Shown: positions 37,501-44,196 of the stretch, in pieces
Layout of the letters: each line of letters opens with the position of its first letter
Position numbering within the stretch: the stretch's first letter is position 1
Assembly: GCF_033958435.1 (NCBI RefSeq)
Contig: NC_134137.1
Span: forward strand, 171,195,501-171,259,500
Direction of reading: 5' to 3'
DNA: 64,000 nt
Source of the DNA: Carettochelys insculpta
Lineage: Eukaryota; Chordata; Testudines; Carettochelyidae
Position numbers and translations under genes: made by a program
Notes under the pieces: generated by a model
What the model saw: only the letters and a program-made list of their open reading frames with translations
Databases searched by the model: none
What the model was told of the DNA's origin: nothing

Positions 37501-40500
37501 AACAGCGACGGGATGTTCTCCTAATTAGCCACAAACCTGGTTCATCATGAGGAGTAGCAATGTAAACGTTTTCCTGGTGTTATACCAACGTACCTCACAG
37601 CTGAGGAACTGTTCCTTTGGATGCACCCCATCTCTTCCATCTTTAGCTGCTTGGCTGAGACTATCCACAAGAGGAGAGTAAGAACTGGACTGAGATCACA
37701 CACTTCTTTCATATAGGTCAAACCAAAACCAGATGATGATCACTTAGAGTTATCATCTGTCTTGGGAAAATCAACAATACACAGAAATTTAGACCTAGAG
37801 GGGACCTTGTGAGGTCGTCAAGTGCAGGCCTGGGATGAAAGGATCCTGATCCTGTTACAAATTCTCCACCCTACTGGCTTCCTGCAATTTCCCAAGCAAG
37901 AAACAAGCAGTCATCTCTTATTATAATTCCATGTAACAAGCAAGCAAGCAAACCTTCATTTACAAATATGTTTGCTTGCATTTCTGCAGCTGCCTTCACA
38001 ATGAATGCTCAGCACTTCACACGATAAAACGAGCTCCAATAAATGTTTAAGAACTAGACTAAAGATATACTACGGCTGCAGGGGTGAGAACTGTTGCTTC
38101 AGAGGGTGAAAAATATCCATTCCACATCAAAATGAAAAACACCTTACGAAAAATTTTGGAAAAAAGATGGAGGAAATTACCTCGTGATAACCAATAGTTG
38201 GCTGTCATGTACCAGAGCCTTAACCACCCTTGGGCAGGCATTTGAACCTTGGGAATCCTACATCCTAAAGGAGTGCCCTGATCACTGGACTCTAGACTCT
38301 TTGATAATGGGGCTCTTTAAGCCTTCCTCCCTCAACCCCTTGCATCTCAAAATTCCATCCTGGCCTTGAGAGACCCTCCTGATGCAAGTTTTGCTCCTTT
38401 CCCCAGGGAAAGTGTCAGGTTTTTTTGTTTTTTTTAAAAACAACAGCGTTTTCCAGGGGGAAAAATTCATTAAATTTCCAGCTAGTTCTAACATTTACCC
38501 ATGTATGTGCACTCGCTTTGTGGGGCAAATCCGACAGGGATGAGGGAAAGCCCGTTAGAAAGGAGGAATGCAAAGAGTTTTTTCTCTTTGTCCCCATGCA
38601 GGAGCTAGCCACAATGTCCATTCCAGGGTTGCTCCTGTCCAGCAGCATTAGGCACTCCCAAATGGGTGGTGAGAAATCAGGGACCTGCTCTCTTTCCCAT
38701 CACTTGTGCACAGTTAGGGTTTTGTGCTCCTGTGAGGCACAATCCCTGTGGGAACTGTCATGGGGCAGCACACCGCCACTCCAGCCCAATGAATTGCTAG
38801 ACAAGGTCACTTGGCACGACCTGAGGCTCATAACTTTTTCTCATGAAGATCAGTGTTATGTAGAGTCAAGCTGGAATTACTTGCAAGGGAAGAGCTGCTG
38901 TTGACCTGGAAACTTACAAAACCTTAATTTGTATCTGTAGACTGTTTTCATCTTTTCATCCCCTTAAGGGTATGAAGTTATTTGCTTATTGTATGGTGAT
39001 TTGCCTGCTTTCCTGTTGTCTCATCTTCCCCTTCCATTTATCTCTTCCATCCACCTCTTGCCTCTTTTCATAACGTACTCTGTAAGCTCTTTAAGGCAGC
39101 GACTGTTTTTCTTCTGCTTGTCTGCATAATGCTTAGCACAAAGAGCTCTGCTTCTTTATTGATGCTCCTTGGGGCTACTGCAGCTTAAATAAGAGAGGAT
39201 AACCATTTCACATATTTAAAATGCTGTATTTCTTTTAACAGATGTTCAACAAAATGAAGGTGGAACACAATACAATAGTAAGTAGCGAAAGATCAGACAC
39301 ACTTTCATCATAGATGTCTTAGGAGTTACACAACTTCAGGGTTCCAGCTCTGTTTGTTTTTTTTTTTTTTTTTTGACTTGGCAGGGTTGCCCATTTCTGA
39401 CTTCATACAAACAAAGTCTGTACCTCAAAAGTGCTGCTTTCTATCTTTGTGTGTCCCATGTCTTAGGGGAACATATCCTCCCCACTTACTTCAGAGGTCC
39501 TATGCCTGTTTACATCACCTTAGAATATGGCCCTTGCCTTTAAAAAGTATAGGAAGTTCTTTCCTTAAAAAAAGAAATCCAGTCTAAACGTATGCTCTGT
39601 TAACATTTTAATGACTGAGTGCAAGATGTAACATGGCAAGCCAGTTGACAAGAGGAGTACCTGTTTGCAATAAAAAAAACACCTGATTTAAAAACAAACT
39701 CAGATCTAGTGACTGGTGAAAGCAAACGGACATCTGGACAGTACCATTTCTACTTGATGTTCTTTATTGTGTGATACACAATAAAGACGACCTGTGTTGC
39801 AGCTGCAAAATCAGCAGGAGATAACAATGGATGTGTGGAACTACGGTACGAAAGTCCAGAAAATAGCCCGCTTTAAAAGCATGTAAACAGCCACTCTAAC
39901 AAACTGCTTTGCACAAATGCAACTTAAGATGCCTAATGCAAGCAAGTATTCCTCACATGAAAAAATGTTTAGCTATTTCCTCCTGCGATAGCAATTGGCA
40001 TAATGGACAGCTGTTTTCCACGCTCCCCAGACTGTTCTGAGCTGATTCAACACAGATTCAACAGGCATTAAACTATTTCCTGTTTTATGACATTTTTGTG
40101 AACAGTGGATTTTTCTCCTACAGATAGTGGTGAAGTCTATTTACATAGCACAAGCAGTTTATTTAAAGACTCCTCTTGTGTTAAGTACTTTTTGACCAGA
40201 CCCCAGAACGTGGCCCATCAACATGTCATTAAGTGGAAAAACTAGTTGTGCCACATTGATATGAGTTGGAGTAAATATCTGTTTATGGGGGTGCTACCAT
40301 ATGGACACATTTAAAAAAAACAACTCCCCCCCACCACCCACAGGGTAGGGCTTTCTCTGGCATGGTTGTCCTCCCTAAAGACTAATCTGGTATATGTTGA
40401 ATAATATTAGTAGGGTGCAGGAACATGCCAGGCACTTTCCCACAGAAGCACAGCTCAGTAGCAGCTATGGGAAGAAGTGGTGGTTCAGGACCTACTGCAG

Positions 40501-41433
40501 AGACAGTTCCCCTATGCTGCGCTGGTACTCCTGCATCTACTAGTTAAGAACCATATTCTGCCTAGGGAGCAATGCAAATTTGCCCAACACACCAAAGGAT
40601 CTAGCCTATGTACTCCCAGCTTTTCAGTCTAGTTGTGCAAGGTGTCTGTAGCCCCAGAGGAAACACCACCCGGGGCAGACTGAAGTGGCTATTCCACTTT
40701 TTAATAGTAAAGCAAAAAAGTTATTCCGCTTAAGCAATTGAATTTTCACCCTAAGGAAGGTCAGCTCATTTACTGGAAACTCTTCCCTGATGTGAAAATA
40801 AGAGGTCAGCTTGGCTACCTTGCTACAATACAGACATTTGAAGATGAGTGCCTTCTTATTCTACGTATCAGAGGGGTAGCTGTGTTAGTCTGGATCTTTA
40901 ACTGCAACGAAGGGTCCTGTGGCACCTTATAGACTAACAGAAAAGTTTTGAGCATGAGCTTTCGTGAGCACAGACTCACTTCATCAGATGCTGCATCTGA
41001 TGAAGTGAGTCTGTGCTCACGAAAGCTCATGCTCAAAACTTTTCTGTTAGTCTATAAGGTGCCACAGGACCCTTTGTTGTTCTTATTCTATGGTAGCTTA
41101 AATCAGACAACATTGAAGAAAGCCTCTGTTTGGGAAGCAGGCTCATTTATTGCATCTGCTGAGAGAGAGAAAGTCAAACATTAAGTCTTTGACCCTAAAA
41201 CTAGATCTGCAATGATGGACTTCCACGCTTGATTTGAAGTTCCACTGAAATCACAGGACTCTGTGCACGTGTGGTGATCCATGTGTGCAGATTTAGCTGC
41301 AAGATCTGGACTCATGCGCCTTTTCTATCTTTAGTGTCATGACTTTCTCCTGTTCGTTGATTGTGAGTTAAGCACATTAGCCATATTGTCTATTAAAAAT
41401 AAGAATTATTTTGTCTTTTCAGCAACTATTTAA
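16210..41433 (+). CDS. ICOSLG: ICOS ligand (B7-H2), seven coding exons
   Basis: ICOSLG is a B7-family membrane ligand on antigen-presenting cells that binds ICOS on T cells and costimulates them. The coding exons are 16210-16223, 22137-22177, 24902-25267, 28127-28411, 37184-37354, 39242-39277 and 41423-41433. They total 924 bases, giving 307 residues; the human protein is about 302. The order is signal peptide (about 1-23), IgV (cysteines 39 and 118, tryptophan 56), IgC (cysteines 166 and 221, tryptophan 179), a stalk, a membrane helix (about 260-281) and a short tail. ICOSLG is favoured over CD80, CD86 or PD-L1 because of the IgC stretches YPEPNVYWIN and ENELLQQNLTV and the tail motif NSYAG. 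Every intron is GT-AG; intron 1 is phase 2 and the rest phase 1. No frame break was found. The last exon is the least certain part. Confidence 0.9.
16561..17038. other. ICOSLG intron 1, proximal part
   Basis: Moderately G-rich intronic sequence after the CpG island. I see no element or conserved exon in it. Confidence 0.5.
17051..17233. mobile_element. Short hairpin insertion of inverted Penelope-like tails
   Basis: A minus copy ('gtagctgagctagtctgtat', 'gtcctgtggcatcttatcaa') faces a plus copy ('tatgttagtctctagggtgc', 'cacaggacttctcgttgttt'). The perfect 12-bp duplication AGGGGAAGGAAT flanks it (17039-17050 and 17234-17245). It lies in intron 1 of ICOSLG. Confidence 0.85.
18155..18670 (-). 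mobile_element. Penelope-like retroelement 3' part (GIY-YIG C-terminal half)
   Basis: On the minus strand the R-x3-H endonuclease motif (RVNGHKTDI) is followed by HFNGMGHSVNDLKV and KRNYRTVLERE, the usual region after the GIY-YIG core. The characteristic tail then runs to 18155 ('tagcactttaaagacgagca' on +). The core of the endonuclease and the reverse transcriptase are missing, so the copy is dead. Confidence 0.75.
18671..22136. other. ICOSLG intron 1, distal part
   Basis: No gene or intact element is seen. Low-level repeats include a run 'aaggaaggaaggaa' near 19250 and a T-run near 21580. 19540-19760 is moderately G/C-rich without a recognisable structure. Confidence 0.4.
22137..22177 (+). 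CDS. ICOSLG: ICOSLG exon 2 (signal peptide core)
   Basis: A pyrimidine-rich acceptor ends in TTTTAG at 22136, and the donor is GTAAGT (22178-22183). The 41 bases encode SGRLLLFLCVLRF, a typical hydrophobic signal core. The split codons match exon 1 (phase 2) and exon 3 (phase 1). It is too short to find without the flanking exons. Confidence 0.8.
22577..22594. repeat. Short (GA)n microsatellite
   Basis: About nine GA units in intron 2 of ICOSLG. Confidence 0.8.
23185..23425. mobile_element. Palindromic DNA transposon fragment
   Basis: The left arm has 'acatccacactggaataaaa' and 'gaaaattgctgtgtagatat'. The right arm holds the partial complement ('atatacacagcagttttgca'). The central sequence repeats 'ctggggctc'-like words in both orientations. 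It lies in intron 2 of ICOSLG and is degraded. Confidence 0.5.
23433..23720. mobile_element. hAT-like non-autonomous DNA transposon
   Basis: The left end begins 'gggggtcggcaacttttg', which is close to the usual terminal repeat of hAT (Charlie-type) elements. 'agtggtgggctgtgagatat' (about 23475) is mirrored by 'atgtctcacggcccaccagt' (about 23684). The right terminal repeat is lost, so the 8-bp duplication cannot be checked. Confidence 0.55.
23905..24085 (-). mobile_element. CR1 LINE 3' fragment
   Basis: 'ccaaggccagaagggaccat', 'catctagtctgacctcctgc' and 'cataggccataaaactgccc' are the characteristic reverse complement of a CR1 3' region. It is truncated and untranslated, and lies in intron 2 of ICOSLG. 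Confidence 0.7.
24355..24640. mobile_element. Palindromic DNA transposon
   Basis: 'ggtctgatctacaccgggga' (24356-24375) is mirrored by 'ccctggtgtagatcagggc' (about 24452-24470). An adjoining block with 'agagatcgatttttgcccca' and 'ctctggaggatcgatcatgg' looks like part of a second such element. It lies in intron 2 of ICOSLG. Confidence 0.5.
24902..25267 (+). CDS. ICOSLG: ICOSLG exon 3 (IgV domain)
   Basis: The acceptor is CTTTGTAG (ends 24901) and the donor GTAAGG (25268). The exon encodes residues 19-140. The V-set landmarks are LSC (Cys39), VYWQ (Trp56), a late beta-strand region LLLLNVSLRDARTYRC (Cys118), and an alanine-rich start where the signal peptide is probably cut. Two further cysteines (65 and 82) may form a second disulfide. 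Potential N-glycosylation sites are at residues 77, 87 and 107. Length and phase (1-1) are usual for a B7 IgV exon. Confidence 0.9.
25268..27093. other. ICOSLG intron 3, first part
   Basis: No element or exon is recognised. A T-run lies near 25851. Confidence 0.4.
27095..27405. mobile_element. Tc1/mariner-type MITE with TA duplication
   Basis: Terminal inverted repeats CAAGTTGAACCTCTC...GAGGTTCAACCTG are flanked by TA on both sides (27093-27094, 27406-27407). The same element in the same orientation lies at 62879-63204, and the two share the interior 'gctcttagaagacattt' and 'aataacagcacagaacactg'. No transposase is present. It lies in intron 3 of ICOSLG. Confidence 0.8.
27408..28126. other. 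ICOSLG intron 3, last part
   Basis: Unique-looking intronic sequence leading to the exon 4 acceptor; no element recognised. Confidence 0.4.
28127..28411 (+). CDS. ICOSLG: ICOSLG exon 4 (IgC domain)
   Basis: The acceptor is CTTTTCCAG (ends 28126) and the donor GTAAGT (28412). It encodes residues 141-235. The constant-type Ig fold has Cys166, Trp179 in YPEPNVYWIN, and Cys221. The stretches YPEPNVYWINRTDNSSL and CIIENELLQQNLTVL are the most family-specific part of the protein and set it apart from other B7 ligands. Potential N-glycosylation sites are at residues 181, 185, 194 and 231. Confidence 0.95.
28412..29384. other. ICOSLG intron 4, first part
   Basis: A short GT-rich run (about 28449-28464) is present; otherwise nothing is recognised. 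Confidence 0.4.
29385..29490. mobile_element. Decayed DNA transposon fragment
   Basis: The block 'aatgttccctccaatctttt' with 'gtccatgagcagaatttttt' resembles one arm of a palindromic element that occurs widely in reptile genomes. Only one arm is present, so the call is tentative. Confidence 0.3.
29978..30150. repeat. DIRS left inverted terminal repeat
   Basis: It begins TTCTTCTTCGAGTGTCC and continues through 'ctccacaataggtgacgggc'. From about 29990 it is the near-exact reverse complement of the right end (35890-36065). The outermost bases match the first part of the internal complementary region instead. Confidence 0.85.
30468..32579 (+). CDS. DIRS ORF1 (gag-like), one in-frame stop
   Basis: One frame runs from ATG 30468 to TAA 32577-32579, broken only by TAA at 31614-31616. 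The N-terminus (MSSSGFKKCESCREAM, then CAFC about 40 residues later) has paired cysteines that look like a metal-binding knuckle. The middle is proline/serine/alanine-rich with basic patches, as in the disordered part of a nucleocapsid-like protein. The part after the stop carries a more ordered region (about 31745-32500) ending in a tyrosine-rich tail. DIRS ORF1 proteins are thought to play the Gag role, but their sequences diverge greatly, so the function is inferred from position. The 3' end overlaps the start of the next frame (32416). Confidence 0.75.
32416..34650 (+). CDS. DIRS reverse transcriptase / RNase H / methyltransferase-like polyprotein, one in-frame stop
   Basis: One frame holds three domains. 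The reverse transcriptase runs from about 33005 (FLTEKKTGGWRPILDLHGLN, then ALDLQDAYFHI, then LPFGLSSAPRVFTK) to the catalytic YLDD at 33361-33372. RNase H follows with TTDAS near 33860, an ELRA glutamate near 33958 and STDN near 34026. A TAA at 34099-34101 interrupts RNase H. The frame resumes with HNVKADQLSR and continues into a region with DLFAT and LIAPMWDRQQWFP, which in DIRS elements is read as a Dam-like methyltransferase. It ends at TAG 34648-34650. The true start is uncertain: the ATG at 32416 lies inside ORF1 and the domain begins about 190 codons later. Confidence 0.88.
34270..35678 (+). CDS. DIRS tyrosine recombinase
   Basis: This frame is offset from the reverse transcriptase frame and overlaps its end. 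The frame stays open from 32799, but only the part after about 34620 looks like protein sequence, so the start given here is a guess. The N-terminal SAM-like core-binding region begins at RRTSTRKTYKQKWTRFTAWC (about 34694). The catalytic residues of the tyrosine recombinase family are visible: the first arginine in SARRVSEL (35103-35108), HSTR at 35496-35507, a tryptophan in ATWSSYD and the probable nucleophile tyrosine in KHYA (35604-35606). It ends at TAA 35676-35678. It would integrate the circular DNA intermediate. No frame break is seen. Confidence 0.88.
35719..35818. repeat. DIRS internal complementary region
   Basis: 35719-35759 is the reverse complement of the left terminus (29978-30018). 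35760-35818 is the reverse complement of the right terminus (about 36018-36083). The segment thus spans the junction that the two ends would form in a circle, which is the diagnostic DIRS feature. One clear difference from the right end is at 'gtccgcgtgg' versus 'gtccccgtgg'. Confidence 0.9.
35890..36083. repeat. DIRS right inverted terminal repeat
   Basis: Reverse complement of the left end over about 150 bases ('gatccgatctgcggcgccgg', 'caagcccgtcacctattgtg'), followed by about 30 bases unique to this end ('ccattactacggtgagtaac'). Confidence 0.85.
36525..36700. mobile_element. Palindromic DNA transposon, family B, one arm only
   Basis: It starts 'actgtgtctacacttgcatt' and runs through 'gaaagaatccttctc', which is the left arm and centre of family B. 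The right arm is missing, and the sequence passes into a C-run and T-run. Confidence 0.7.
36696..36730. repeat. Homopolymer C-run then T-run
   Basis: About 13 C residues are followed by a mixed and pure T-run of about 18. It marks the breakpoint of the family B copy. Such tracts are prone to length error in assembly. Confidence 0.85.
37184..37354 (+). CDS. ICOSLG: ICOSLG exon 5 (stalk, membrane helix, start of tail)
   Basis: The acceptor is TTCTTGTCAG (ends 37183) and the donor GTAATT (37355). It encodes residues 236-292: a polar Ser/Thr/Asn-rich stalk, a hydrophobic helix from about AGSVIAIAIVLVTLVV to CWLW, the basic stop-transfer KRK, and then QNSYA. The tail motif HSYAG/NSYAG is shared with mammalian ICOSLG. 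Confidence 0.9.
37780..37870 (-). mobile_element. CR1 LINE 3' fragment
   Basis: 'cagaaatttagacctagagg', 'ggaccttgtgaggtcgtcaa' and 'gtgcaggcctgggatgaaag' are the decayed reverse complement of a CR1 3' end, in intron 5 of ICOSLG. Confidence 0.55.
37871..39241. other. ICOSLG intron 5, remainder
   Basis: Unassigned. The open frame at 38425-38904 has no domain and no coding context; I treat it as chance. Confidence 0.4.
39242..39277 (+). CDS. ICOSLG: ICOSLG exon 6 (cytoplasmic tail)
   Basis: A pyrimidine-rich acceptor ends TTTTAACAG at 39241 and the donor is GTAAGT (39278). The 36 bases encode DVQQNEGGTQYN in phase 1-1, keeping the frame open from exon 5. Small tail exons of this size are common in B7 genes. 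Confidence 0.75.
39278..40852. other. ICOSLG intron 6, first part
   Basis: A pure T-run lies at 39357-39374. No element or exon is recognised. Confidence 0.4.
40864..41079. mobile_element. Short hairpin insertion of inverted Penelope-like tails
   Basis: The minus and plus tail copies are almost perfect complements ('agcatgagctttcgtgagca' and its mirror) and meet near 40992. They are flanked by the perfect 11-bp duplication TTCTTATTCTA (40853-40863 and 41080-41090). It lies in intron 6 of ICOSLG, about 340 bases upstream of the last exon. This is the least decayed copy in the window. Confidence 0.88.
41423..41433 (+). CDS. ICOSLG: ICOSLG exon 7 (last three residues and stop)
   Basis: A good acceptor (TTTTGTCTTTTCAG, ends 41422) is followed by three residues (TTI) and TAA at 41431-41433. 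The exon continues as 3' UTR. Because the coding part is 11 bases, an alternative last exon or read-through of the exon 6 donor cannot be excluded; transcript data would settle it. Confidence 0.6.
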
Positions 41434-42394
41434 ATGGGAAATTCTCGGAGAATGTTGGTAGCCAGTGATGTAGCAAGAGACTGTCGAAGCCAAGGACGGC
41501 CGCATTGTCTGTAACACGAATGGCAAAGTGTTTCCAGAGCCTGGGCTGGGAGAAATGGCAGAAACCTTCTCCAACAAAGGAGAGAGCAAAATCCACCGCT
41601 TTGATCTGCCTCTTCTAATCAGCAGTTGTGTTGGTTTCAGTACGTTGTCTGGTGATACGTAATCAGAGTTTATACACCTGTGGGTGAAAGGTACACCAGC
41701 ACCTGGATATCGAAGCATTGTTACAAGAATGAAAGACTACCGACCATTATTTTATCAGTCTAGGAATTCCCTACCAGGAAATAAGCAACTGTGTTTCAGC
41801 AGTGGTCCAAGTTCTCTCTGCCTCTCAGACTTCTCATAATGACTACTGCATGTGAAAAATGGCAGCTAGACCAGTGAAATCTGCAAGGCTGCGTAGAGCA
41901 AACTTTGTTGCCTGTCCTATTTCTGCCCCTTTCTCCATGTGTCTTTTCACTGTTTCTGAGCAGCCTCAAGGGGTGGAAAAAAATATTCCAAAGTATCCAA
42001 CTTAGACATGCAGAGGTGACAGATCCCTGAAGCTGAGCAAACAACTATTAGGAAGCCTTCTGTTACTGCATTGCAAGTGTGCAAGCTACGTTGTTCAGTG
42101 TCTGCATCAAGTTAAGAGGGCACAGCATTCACAGCCTTAGCATTCTTCCTGTGTGCTGAATTTAGATCACCAGGTGCCTGTGCATTCACTGTGGAGATGG
42201 AACCAAAAAACATTCTGTAGTTATTCTCATGCTGCCATATCAAGCACCTGTCATTCCTTATTGGGGTTCTAGGGAGCTGGAGGTTTGAAATACAATCTTC
42301 CTGCATCCCATACCTGCCCCATATCACGTGTAGAACACATTGTCACATTGATACAGCAAGGACATCACTAACAGACAAAGTAAATGAGCACTGA

Positions 42395-42400
42395 AATAAA
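42395..42400 (+). terminator. Candidate polyadenylation signal (AATAAA)
   Basis: First AATAAA after the ICOSLG stop codon, about 960 bases downstream. Confidence 0.35.
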
Positions 42401-42645
42401 AAGACTAAATACCGGACCCTGAAAGCCGTAACTCACCTGTGCCTACTTCACAAGAAGTTGAAAACATAATCTTTCTACAGCTGCCGTGGGCAGGGTCCTG
42501 CAAGTGAAAGATGTAAAAATCACAACTAATTTTCCCAATGTGTAAGGTTTTGAAGGCAGAAGTACCTACAGATTAATTTGCTTGAGACATTTTACTTCCC
42601 CTATATTAATCACCATTCTGAACTGAGCCAACTTTATGCCATCTT

Positions 42646-42651
42646 AATAAA
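42646..42651 (+). terminator. Candidate polyadenylation signal (AATAAA)
   Basis: Followed about 30 bases later by a T-rich and GTT-rich stretch, which suits cleavage. One of several alternatives. Confidence 0.35.
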
Positions 42652-42754
42652 AGATTCATAATCCTGCTTTTCTCAGTTATGCTCAGGATTTGACACTGGT
42701 GGCCGTCACAGGTTCATGCCATGGCTTCTGACCTTCAAATCCTCGTTAAAGTAA

Positions 42755-42760
42755 AATAAA
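42755..42760 (+). terminator. Candidate polyadenylation signal (AATAAA)
   Basis: The third of the closely spaced signals in the proximal 3' UTR; no feature here favours it over the others. Confidence 0.25.
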
Positions 42761-43212
42761 TTTCGTGGCCTCGTTCCATCAACGTGCATATTACAAATCC
42801 ACCTGATTATCTGATCTAATTAAGAGTGTCTGCTGAAGCAATAGTCAAGACTAGGTCAACAGTATAGTACCTTAAGAACAATTTATACAAATCCATGTCA
42901 GAAATCCTCAATACAGGGCAATGAAATTAATGTCCTCTTGAGGACATTTCCAGCCCTACACTTTTATTCTACCAGCAGATTACAACACCGACCCAACTTT
43001 TTGTGGAACAATTGTACAGCATCAGTCAGTCCTAGGTCCAGCTCAAGCCGCAATTTGCACTCACTTCAAGGCCAAGTAGATCTACTGGGGGATTTTAACA
43101 GGATGAGAAATCTTGGTGAAGCACACAGTGCAGTATGCTTTAAAGAGAGTGCTGCATGTGTTCTACTTCTGAGCCTATGTGAACAAGAGAGAAGCCTGCT
43201 ATACTAATGACT

Positions 43213-44196
43213 GTAGAACCTCAGAGTTATGAAACCCAGGCTACGTCTACACGTGAAGCCTACATCGAAGGAGCCTGTTTCGATGTGGCGACATTGAAAT
43301 AGGCTATTTCGATGAATAACGTCTACACATCCTCCAGGGCTGGCAACGTCGATGTTCAACATCGACGTTGCGCAGCACCACATCGAAATAGGCGCTGCGA
43401 GGGAACGTCTACACGCCAAAGTAGCACACATCGAAATAAGGGTGCCAGGCACAGCTGCAGACAGGATCACAGGGCGGACTCAACAGCAAGCCGCTCCCTT
43501 AAAGGGCCCCTCCCAGACACAGTTGCACTAAACAACACAAGATCCACAGAGCCAACAACTGGTTGGAGACCCTGTGCATGCAGCATGGATCCCCAGCTGC
43601 CGCAGCAGCAGCCAGAAGCCCTGTGCGAAGGGCTGCTGCACACGGTGACCATAGAGCCCCGCAGGGGCTGGAGAGAGAGCATCTCTCAACCCCCCAGCTG
43701 ATGGCCGCCATGGCGGACCCCGCTATTTCGAAGTTGTGGGACGCGCAACGACTACACGGTCCCTACTTCGACGTTGAACGTCGAAGTAGGGCGCTATTCC
43801 CATCCCCTCATGGGGTTAGTGGCTTCGACGTCTCGCCGCCTAACATTAACATTGAAATAGCGCCCAACACGTGTAGCCGTGACGGGCGCTATTTCGAAGT
43901 TAGTGCCGTTACTTCAAAGTAGCATGCACGTGTAGACACGGCTTCAGAGTTACAAACTGACTAGTCAACACCTCATAGGAAAGGAAGCATGCAATCAGGG
44001 AAAAGCAAAAACATTGCAGTACCGTGTTAAACTACTAAAAATAAAGGGAATGCACCATTTTTCTTCAGAGTAAAGGTTCAAGTCTGTATGAAGTCACTGT
44101 TCAGTCAGAAACTTTTGAAAGAACCATGATGTTTTGTTCTGAGGTACGAACAGCTTTCATTCCTGAGGTGTTTATAACACTGAAGTTCTGCCATAG
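43213..44196. mobile_element. Tigger-like MITE, split by a family C element
   Basis: The left end 'gtagaacctcagagttatga' (43213-) and the right end 'taacactgaagttctgccat' (to about 44195) are inverted. Interior blocks 'cttttgaaagaaccat' and 'ttttgttctgaggtacgaac' recur at 61511-61915. Family C (43239-43943) sits inside it. The superfamily is inferred from general resemblance to Tigger/pogo MITEs. Confidence 0.55.
43239..43943. mobile_element. Palindromic DNA transposon, family C, copy 1
   Basis: Ends GGCTACGTCTACACGTGAAGC and its mirror near 43926-43943. The arms are CpG/TTCGA-rich. The non-palindromic centre (about 43450-43730) contains a short frame beginning MDPQLPQQQ at 43586. Copy 2 at 53778-54459 shares arms and centre. 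The centre may be the remains of the internal gene of a larger autonomous element. Confidence 0.75.

Larger units (their letters stand above)
41434..43212 (+). other. ICOSLG 3' UTR, proximal part
   Basis: No coding potential follows the stop codon. Three AATAAA signals lie here (42395-42400, 42646-42651, 42755-42760). The mRNA end cannot be chosen without transcript data. Confidence 0.5.

Noticed and set aside
16210..41433. Assignment of the Ig-domain gene to CD80, CD86 or PD-L1
   Set aside because: The IgC-domain stretch and the tail motif agree specifically with ICOSLG; the other B7 ligands lack both.
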